From: Eggerthella sp. CAG:298 | Lineage (GTDB): Bacteria > Actinomycetota > Coriobacteriia > Coriobacteriales > Eggerthellaceae | NCBI GenBank assembly: GCA_000435675.1 | Contig: FR895141.1 | Location: 39,846 to 74,410, forward strand | DNA: 34,565 nucleotides | Direction of reading: 5' to 3' | Shown: positions 30,094-34,565 of the stretch, in pieces | Layout: the number at the start of each line of letters is the position of its first letter | Position numbering within the stretch: position 1 is the stretch's first letter | Notes under the pieces: model-generated | Databases searched by the model: none | The model's input: the letters and a program-made list of their open reading frames with translations, nothing else | Told to the model about the DNA's origin: nothing | Made by a program: the position numbers and the translations under genes

Positions 30094-31314
30094 TTAGTTG
30101 CCTCCCTTCGAATTGTCATCGAGGGTGTAGATGCCAATGGATTCATTCGGATGCTTCATATCCCACTCGCGTTCCTTCTCGAACGGAGCACCGCCATCGG
30201 TACGACCAGCCTTCTTCATGCCGAAGCCATGGACAACGAGAGCAGCAGCAAGGATGCCCGTGATGGTCCAAGCGATAGCTTCAGGCTGGAACACAGCGCC
30301 GCCGATGCGCAGATCGCGGAAGCGTGCACGGAACGGCGTGTTGGTCTCGACCCAGTTCTCGCCTGGGTTGTTCGGGTTAGCTACGCAGCAGCCGATGCAA
30401 GGACCGCCGGACTCGACGCACCAGGAACGACGACGGTTCCAACGCACGATACCGCAGTTCGCCTTGGTCTGAGGACCACGGCAACCCATGGGATACAGGC
30501 AGTAGCCCATTGCCTCTTCAGGAGTGCCGAATGCATAAACGAATTCGCCATTCTCGAAGTGACCGCGACGCTGGCAGTTGTCATGGACGGTCTGATTGAA
30601 GATGACCTTCGGCTTGTTCTCGTTCGTGAGTTCAGGCAGCTGACCAACGAGCAGAACATCGACGAGGACCGACGTAGCCCATTCGGGGTTAGCCGGGCAA
30701 CCGGGAACGTTAACGACCGGAGTGTCGATGCCGCGCTTCTTGAGATACTGCTGAACGCCGAGTGCGTTCGAAGGATTCGGATAGGCTGCCATCCAGCCAC
30801 CATTTACTGCGCAGGATCCGAGGGCAACAACAGCGTTAGCGCTTTCAGCGGCGTGAGCCAAGATGTCGGTACCGACTTCGTTGGCGACGCGCAGAGCTTG
30901 GCCGTCCCATCCCTCCAAAACTGCACCTTCGTAAATGAGGATGTAGTTGCCTGCTTCGATCGTTTGCTCTTTAGCTTCTTCCATGGACCAGCCTGCAGCA
31001 GCAGAAAGAGTTTCGCAATAGTTCAGCGAGATCATCTGCAAGACGATGTAAGCCGGATCAGGGGAATCACCTTGAGCGAAAGACTCAGTACAACCGGTGC
31101 AGGATGCGCCCTCGATCCAGATGACTGGATAGAGCTTGCCTGATTCAGCACCAATGACCGAGTTCTCGATCGCAGCCGCAATACGAGGAGCAGCGAGTTC
31201 GGTAAGACCTGCCGCAACCGCGAGAGAGCCGCAGAGTTTCATGAAGCTACGACGAGAAACGCCACGCGCTTCAAGCTTAGCCAGAAACTCCGGTGAGGTA
31301 GCCTCTGTTACCAT
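30094..31314 (-). CDS. hyaA: [NiFe] hydrogenase small subunit HyaA (Tat substrate)
   Basis: The 406-residue FeS subunit relays electrons from the active site to HyaC. It starts with a Tat signal (SRRSFMK at 20-26, cleavage region near AAAIEN). It continues with the proximal-cluster motif CTGCTESF (Cys72, Cys75), GSCAVNGGW, VPGCPANPEW and the medial/distal cysteines CPMGCRGPQTKANC and CIGCC. It ends in a C-terminal membrane helix (WTITGILAAALVVHGFGM) and a cytoplasmic tail, as in group 1 enzymes that sit outside on the membrane. The supernumerary cysteines of oxygen-tolerant enzymes are absent. The ATG at 31314 lies seven bases after AAGGAGG. A GTG two codons upstream would disrupt that spacing. 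Confidence 0.96.
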   Translation of the reverse strand: MVTEATSPEFLAKLEARGVSRRSFMKLCGSLAVAAGLTELAAPRIAAAIENSVIGAESGKLYPVIWIEGASCTGCTESFAQGDSPDPAYIVLQMISLNYCETLSAAAGWSMEEAKEQTIEAGNYILIYEGAVLEGWDGQALRVANEVGTDILAHAAESANAVVALGSCAVNGGWMAAYPNPSNALGVQQYLKKRGIDTPVVNVPGCPANPEWATSVLVDVLLVGQLPELTNENKPKVIFNQTVHDNCQRRGHFENGEFVYAFGTPEEAMGYCLYPMGCRGPQTKANCGIVRWNRRRSWCVESGGPCIGCCVANPNNPGENWVETNTPFRARFRDLRIGGAVFQPEAIAWTITGILAAALVVHGFGMKKAGRTDGGAPFEKEREWDMKHPNESIGIYTLDDNSKGGN

Positions 31315-31541
31315 GTGCACACCTCCTTAAGGGTGTCTTCTTCCAGTAAAACTTCTGGCAAGTATTGTAGGTTGACTACTAATTAAGGAATGACGCGCGG
31401 GCATGAAAAACGCTTGTTATTCTGGCAAGTGGTAAGAAAGTGTTACCGCCGTTGTCTCAAATAACACAATCCATAGAAAGAACGTAATCAACACAAACCC
31501 TTCAAAAGTTCTGCACCATTTTGCGGGCGAGCGGCACTTGC
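31315..31541 (-). promoter_or_regulatory. hyaABC promoter region with an 11-bp direct repeat
   Basis: Plus-strand TTCTGGCAAGT occurs twice, at 31353-31363 and 31420-31430, 67 bp apart. A minus-strand -10 TACAAT (31369-31364) sits right beside the first copy, 49 bp upstream of the hyaA start. The second copy lies upstream of the would-be -35. The repeats may be activator or repressor sites for hydrogenase expression. Nothing else was found in this part of the 308-bp gap. Confidence 0.5.
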
Positions 31542-31568
31542 GTAATCGAACGACAGCGATTCGATTAC
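31542..31568 (+). promoter_or_regulatory. Operator-like inverted repeat at the pheA promoter
   Basis: GTAATCGAA and TTCGATTAC are a perfect 9-bp inverted repeat separated by 9 bp. The right arm overlaps the plus-strand -10 TACAAT (31566-31571), 51 bp before the pheA ATG. The arms are two helical turns apart, as expected for a dimeric repressor site. No aromatic-acid regulator is encoded in view. Confidence 0.6.
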
Positions 31569-31622
31569 AATAACTCAACAAGCTTTTGAAGTATTTATGA
31601 GCGAATGGAGAGCGAACACGCC

Positions 31623-32471
31623 ATGGCTGAACCGATCAAGATCGCATTCTTAGGCCCCGCTGGCACCTACAGCGACGAAGCAACACACACCTTCATGGAC
31701 AAGCTCGGTTTTACCGACATCGAGAAGATCGAGTGCGTATCTTTTACGGAAGTGTTCGACAATGTGGAGCGCGGGCGTTGCGATTACGGCGTTGTTGCCA
31801 CCGAGAACTCCCTTGAAGGGCCCGTTACCGCGTGCCTCGATAATTTTGCGACCCATAATAATGTGACGATCCTGGCTGAGACGGTGCTCGATATTCACCA
31901 TAGCCTGGTGCTGCATCCCGATGCGAGCATCGATGAGGTCACCACGATCGTTTCGCACCCCCAGGGGCTCGGACAATGCAGGCGCTACATTGCCGAATAT
32001 CTGCCTGGACGCAACACGAGCTCGGCTTCGTCCACAGCTTCTGGCGTGCGCAAAGTAATGGAAGACAAGACGCTCGCGAGCATCGCCAACAAATTCGCTG
32101 CCGATCTGTATGGCGCGAAGGTGTACGCAGAGAGCATCGAGGATCACTTCGGCAACCAGACCTCGTTCGCACTGATTGCGCGCACGGGCATGCCGGAAGT
32201 GTTTCCCGAGATGGACCGCAAGACCTCCATCCTGCTTTCCTTACAACAAGATAAGCAAGGTTCGCTTCTGATGATCCTTTCGGAATTCGCATATGCCAAC
32301 ATCAACCTCACGAAGATCCAATCTCGTCCCACTAAGCAAGGGTTGGGCGATTACATGTTCTTCATCGATTTCGAAGGATCCGACCAGGATGTCGACGTGC
32401 AGACGGCGCTCAATTGCCTGCGTCTGAAGCTGCGCGAAGTGAAGGTGCTCGGCTCCTACCCCATCATCTAA
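31623..32471 (+). CDS. pheA: Prephenate dehydratase with C-terminal ACT domain
   Basis: The 282-residue cytoplasmic enzyme converts prephenate to phenylpyruvate in phenylalanine synthesis. The catalytic domain spans about 5-185: IAFLGPAGTYSDEA, TENSLEGPVTACLDN and NQTSFALIA, the last standing where the TRF motif is usual. The regulatory ACT domain spans 200-282, with GSLLMILSEFAYANINLTKIQSRP in place of the canonical GALV and ESRP phenylalanine-binding motifs. It is the stand-alone P-protein without chorismate mutase. An in-frame ATG at 31605 would add six residues. I prefer 31623 because GGAGAG lies about ten bases before it, but both are possible. Confidence 0.93.
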   Translation: MAEPIKIAFLGPAGTYSDEATHTFMDKLGFTDIEKIECVSFTEVFDNVERGRCDYGVVATENSLEGPVTACLDNFATHNNVTILAETVLDIHHSLVLHPDASIDEVTTIVSHPQGLGQCRRYIAEYLPGRNTSSASSTASGVRKVMEDKTLASIANKFAADLYGAKVYAESIEDHFGNQTSFALIARTGMPEVFPEMDRKTSILLSLQQDKQGSLLMILSEFAYANINLTKIQSRPTKQGLGDYMFFIDFEGSDQDVDVQTALNCLRLKLREVKVLGSYPII

Positions 32472-32483
32472 AACATCAACCCC

Positions 32484-32519
32484 AAAAGATCACAAACTAC
32501 CCGGTCGTTCGTCATCTTT
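32484..32519 (-). terminator. Palindromic terminator between mutY-like gene and pheA (third family member)
   Basis: Arms 32488-32497 and 32507-32516 flank a 9-nt loop, bordered by AAAA and TTT. On the minus strand it reads GATGACGAAC-gaccgggta-GTTTGTGATC, the same palindrome as at 2288-2316 and 5988-6016 but without the rest of the 160-bp repeat. It lies 4 bp after the stop of the mutY-like gene and 13 bp after the pheA stop, so it can serve both. Confidence 0.65.
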
Positions 32520-32522
32520 CGA

Positions 32523-33389
32523 TTATGGATGGAGAGTGTTGGTGGTTTCGTTGAAGGTGAAGAAGCCTTCGCTGGAGAGATCAGTGATGAGGGCATCGAA
32601 GAGAGCTTGGTCAGTCTCCCCTCTCCCCTTTTCGTGTTCGAATTCATCGAGCGCACGTTTGGCTTCCGCGGTTGAAATGCCAGGAGTGCCAAGCACGATG
32701 CGAACGAGCTCGGCGCGCTTTTGACGCTTGGACCCTTCGAAGGCAGACTGCTTGGAATGATGCTTCGAGCGCCGCGAAGGATTGGGCATGATCGATTTCA
32801 GGTATGCCCCATAATCGAGCAAGGCATAATACCATCCGCGCGGGTCCTCTTTACTGCAAGTCTCCAGTACGAGCGGCTCGAGCGTCTTGTCGCTCACCCC
32901 TTCTTCACGAGGAAACAGCTCATGCAAGAACACGGTGCGGACGTTCGTCTCAAGATAGAGCGCAGGCTTCTGATAAGCGAACGCCATCACGCCGCCTGCC
33001 GTAGCAGGACCGATACCCGGCAGCTTCAAGAGCTCATCATAGGTTCGGGGCAGCTCCCCTTCGAATCGAAGTGCGCACTCTTCAGCAGTTCGCTTGAGCG
33101 CCAGCGCGCGTCGGTTGTATCCAAGCCCTTGCCAATGTTCGAGCACCAACGAAGTGTCAGCTGAAGCAAGCGCATCGAGCGTAGGGAACGTCTTGAGGAA
33201 TCGCGGCCAATACTTCTCCACACGCGATACTTGCGTCTGTTGCAGCATGATCTCGGAAACGAGCACGGCATAGGCATCATCGATATAGCGCCAGGCAAGG
33301 TCGCGATGATGCTTTCTCCCTTCGCTCCACACCTTGCGAACGAAAGCGTCGAGATCGGGGGTATCTTTTCTGGGAGCTTCCACGAGCAA
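32523..33389 (-). CDS. MutY-like A/G-specific adenine glycosylase without FeS cluster
   Basis: The 288-residue HhH-GPD protein resembles MutY, which removes adenine mispaired with 8-oxoguanine. Visible landmarks are LVSEIMLQQTQVSRVEKYW with catalytic Glu46, the hairpin LPGIGPATAGGV (123-134) and LETNVRTVFLHELF, where Glu147 stands in place of the catalytic Asp of MutY. After LDYGAYLKSIMPNPSRRS the usual four-cysteine [4Fe-4S] loop is missing. The C-terminal domain that reads 8-oxoG is replaced by a short helix-rich segment. No ATG begins the frame; TTG at 33389 or GTG at 33383 must be used. It follows the Rrf2 gene after 9 bp in the same frame. Confidence 0.82.
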   Translation of the reverse strand: MLVEAPRKDTPDLDAFVRKVWSEGRKHHRDLAWRYIDDAYAVLVSEIMLQQTQVSRVEKYWPRFLKTFPTLDALASADTSLVLEHWQGLGYNRRALALKRTAEECALRFEGELPRTYDELLKLPGIGPATAGGVMAFAYQKPALYLETNVRTVFLHELFPREEGVSDKTLEPLVLETCSKEDPRGWYYALLDYGAYLKSIMPNPSRRSKHHSKQSAFEGSKRQKRAELVRIVLGTPGISTAEAKRALDEFEHEKGRGETDQALFDALITDLSSEGFFTFNETTNTLHP

Positions 33390-33398
33390 AGCAGAGAA

Positions 33399-33842
33399 CT
33401 AGTACTTCGATTCCAGGATGCGGCTCACCTCAGGATGGCTCGCGCCCTTCTCGAAGAGATCGGCAAGCGTGATCGAGGAAAAGAGTTGCGCCACGAGCAC
33501 ATCGGCAGCGCACCAAACCGCATTGAATTCGCATCCTGATGAACGATTGCAGTAATCACAATCGACCGAACAAGGCGACATGCCAATGGGTCCTTGCAGC
33601 GCCTCGATCACTTCCTGAAGGGTGACTTCATGCGGATCGCAATCGAGCGTAAGGCCGCCGCGCACACCGCGGATCGTCTTCAAAAAGCCCGCCTTCACCA
33701 GGTCGTGCTGGATGCTGCGCGCGAACGAATACGGCACGTCTTCCTTTTCCGCCACATCGGCGATCGAGATATAGGAATCCCCGCACTCGTAAGCCGAGCG
33801 CAAGATCCTACAAGCGTAATCGCAACGGCGGGTGATATCCAT
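33399..33842 (-). CDS. Rrf2-family transcriptional regulator with cysteine cluster
   Basis: The 147-residue protein has the Rrf2 winged helix (ISIADVAEKEDVPYSFARSIQHDLVKAGFLKTIRGVRGGLTL, residues 25-66). Cysteines 91, 95, 98 and 104 lie in SPCSVDCDYCNRSSGC, where IscR and NsrR bind an FeS cluster. It should therefore sense iron-sulfur status, NO or redox state. The ATG overlaps the stop of the upstream ATPase gene as TGATG. The target genes are unknown; it may control its own operon with the glycosylase. Confidence 0.9.
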   Translation of the reverse strand: MDITRRCDYACRILRSAYECGDSYISIADVAEKEDVPYSFARSIQHDLVKAGFLKTIRGVRGGLTLDCDPHEVTLQEVIEALQGPIGMSPCSVDCDYCNRSSGCEFNAVWCAADVLVAQLFSSITLADLFEKGASHPEVSRILESKY

Positions 33843-34565
33843 CAGTCTTCTTTCAGTAGATCGTCGATGTTATCCATTGAACGATGGAACCGCTTCATGA
33901 TGGTCTCTTCGATGGCCTTATACTCTGGCGAATCAAGCTCATGGAAATTGGAAAGGCGCATGTACACATCGTCGGTACGCACCGCGCAGAAGCAATCCTT
34001 TGCCACGCTGCGGCGATAAGCCTCTTCGACTGACTCGGTGACGACCGCATACAGCTCGAAGCGCGACATCCCCTTGGAGAACAGAACGAGCTTAGAAACA
34101 TCAAGCCCGCGCATTGAAGGATGCTCCGCCTGCGCATGACGCCAGATGTCCTTACACTCTTCGTCGTTGGGATAGTCGAGTTCGACCAAGCGGTAGAGTC
34201 CGAGCATCGGGCCGAAGAACGTATCGAGCGCATCGAGATTCGATGCAGAAACGAGCACGGTCACTTCGGGGTTCTCGATCGCTTGCTGGATGAACGCCAT
34301 CGCCTCGCGTGCACCACGCGAAAGCTGCATCTGAAGGAAATCGGAGATATCGCCCGACCCGAAATCCATCCAAGGCAGATCCCACAGGTCAAGATCTTCC
34401 AAGATGAGCGCCGTAGGGCCTTCGAAGCCGAAGCGATTGAGCGAAGTCGAATCGGTGATCGCATCAGGGGAAGCCATGACGCAAAGCACTGACTGGCCTT
34501 GTATGTTCTGGTCCATGCGCATGCGAACAGCGGGAATGCCAAGCTCTCCCACCGTTGCTACCATG
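33842..34565 (-). CDS. AAA-like ATPase, C-terminal part (partial at right edge)
   Basis: The 240 visible residues enter from the right edge. They show a Walker-B-like TALILEDLDLWD, a sensor-1-like VTVLVSASNLDALD and a helical lid region (DEECKDIWRHAQAEHPSMRGLDVSKLV), in the order of an AAA+ module with Walker A still outside the window. The ATG at 34564 is probably internal. The protein ends RFHRSMDNIDDLLKED. It is the first visible gene of the ATPase-Rrf2-glycosylase operon, coupled to Rrf2 by TGATG. Family and function are uncertain. Confidence 0.6.
   Translation of the reverse strand, partial: MVATVGELGIPAVRMRMDQNIQGQSVLCVMASPDAITDSTSLNRFGFEGPTALILEDLDLWDLPWMDFGSGDISDFLQMQLSRGAREAMAFIQQAIENPEVTVLVSASNLDALDTFFGPMLGLYRLVELDYPNDEECKDIWRHAQAEHPSMRGLDVSKLVLFSKGMSRFELYAVVTESVEEAYRRSVAKDCFCAVRTDDVYMRLSNFHELDSPEYKAIEETIMKRFHRSMDNIDDLLKED

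Noticed and set aside
31371..31385. FNR-like site TTGACTACTAATTAA in the hya promoter
   Set aside because: Half-site spacing and sequence differ from TTGAT-N4-ATCAA, and the match is too weak to claim.
1..34565. tRNA, rRNA, CRISPR arrays and complete insertion sequences
   Set aside because: I found no cloverleaf with a CCA end, no regular repeat-spacer array and no transposase in either strand.

Overview
The window looks like a chromosomal segment of a Gram-positive anaerobe of the class Coriobacteriia, most likely the Eggerthellaceae. This is an inference. It rests on the mix of a Tat-exported membrane-bound [NiFe] uptake hydrogenase, a large multi-cofactor flavin/iron-sulfur oxidoreductase, and Gram-positive cell-surface proteins (SpaA-type pilin modules, a MucBP domain, TasA/camelysin-like fibre proteins, sortase-like C-termini). 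GC is moderate to high in most of the window. It is visibly lower at about 22.3-26.4 kb, in the block holding a surface protein, a Wzy-like polymerase/ligase and an amidase.

Layout from left to right. (1) 1-2.0 kb holds DNA repair genes: the N-terminus of mfd (minus, runs off the left edge) and a divergent nth. (2) 2.0-6.0 kb is a two-gene minus-strand operon, a 993-residue fused FeS/FAD/NAD(P) oxidoreductase followed by hypA. It is bounded on both sides by a 160-bp intergenic direct repeat that ends in a terminator-like palindrome. (3) 6.0-11.6 kb is a response regulator, an intramembrane-type histidine kinase, and an ABC ATPase with an FtsX-type permease, all minus. (4) 11.7-14.4 kb has a candidate 14-codon ORF, an unusual membrane-bound XRE regulator with a histidine-rich triple repeat, and a split ThrE-type threonine/serine exporter. 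(5) 14.4-24.0 kb is a cell-surface cluster: a 1529-residue fibro-slime/SpaA pilin, a four-gene translationally coupled operon of TasA-like and anchored proteins, and a 551-residue secreted protein that looks C-terminally truncated. A Wzy/O-antigen-ligase-like protein and a membrane-anchored amidase diverge from it on plus. (6) 26.5-31.3 kb holds the hydrogenase genes hyaA-hyaB-hyaC, then a separately promoted small membrane protein and the hyaD maturation protease. (7) 31.6 kb to the right edge holds pheA (plus) and, on minus, a partial AAA-like ATPase, an Rrf2 regulator and a MutY-like glycosylase without the FeS cluster.

The hydrogenase should oxidise H2 outside the membrane and pass electrons through HyaC to quinone. 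HypA and HyaD serve its nickel-site maturation. The fused oxidoreductase beside hypA is a plausible cytoplasmic electron-transfer hub, but its substrate cannot be read from sequence. The most interesting candidate system is the TasA-like/anchored-protein operon (19.2-22.2 kb) with the neighbouring giant pilin. It looks like a surface fibre locus with non-canonical sorting motifs, and neither a sortase nor a SipW-type signal peptidase is in view. The 160-bp repeat pair and its palindrome family are the most interesting non-coding signals.
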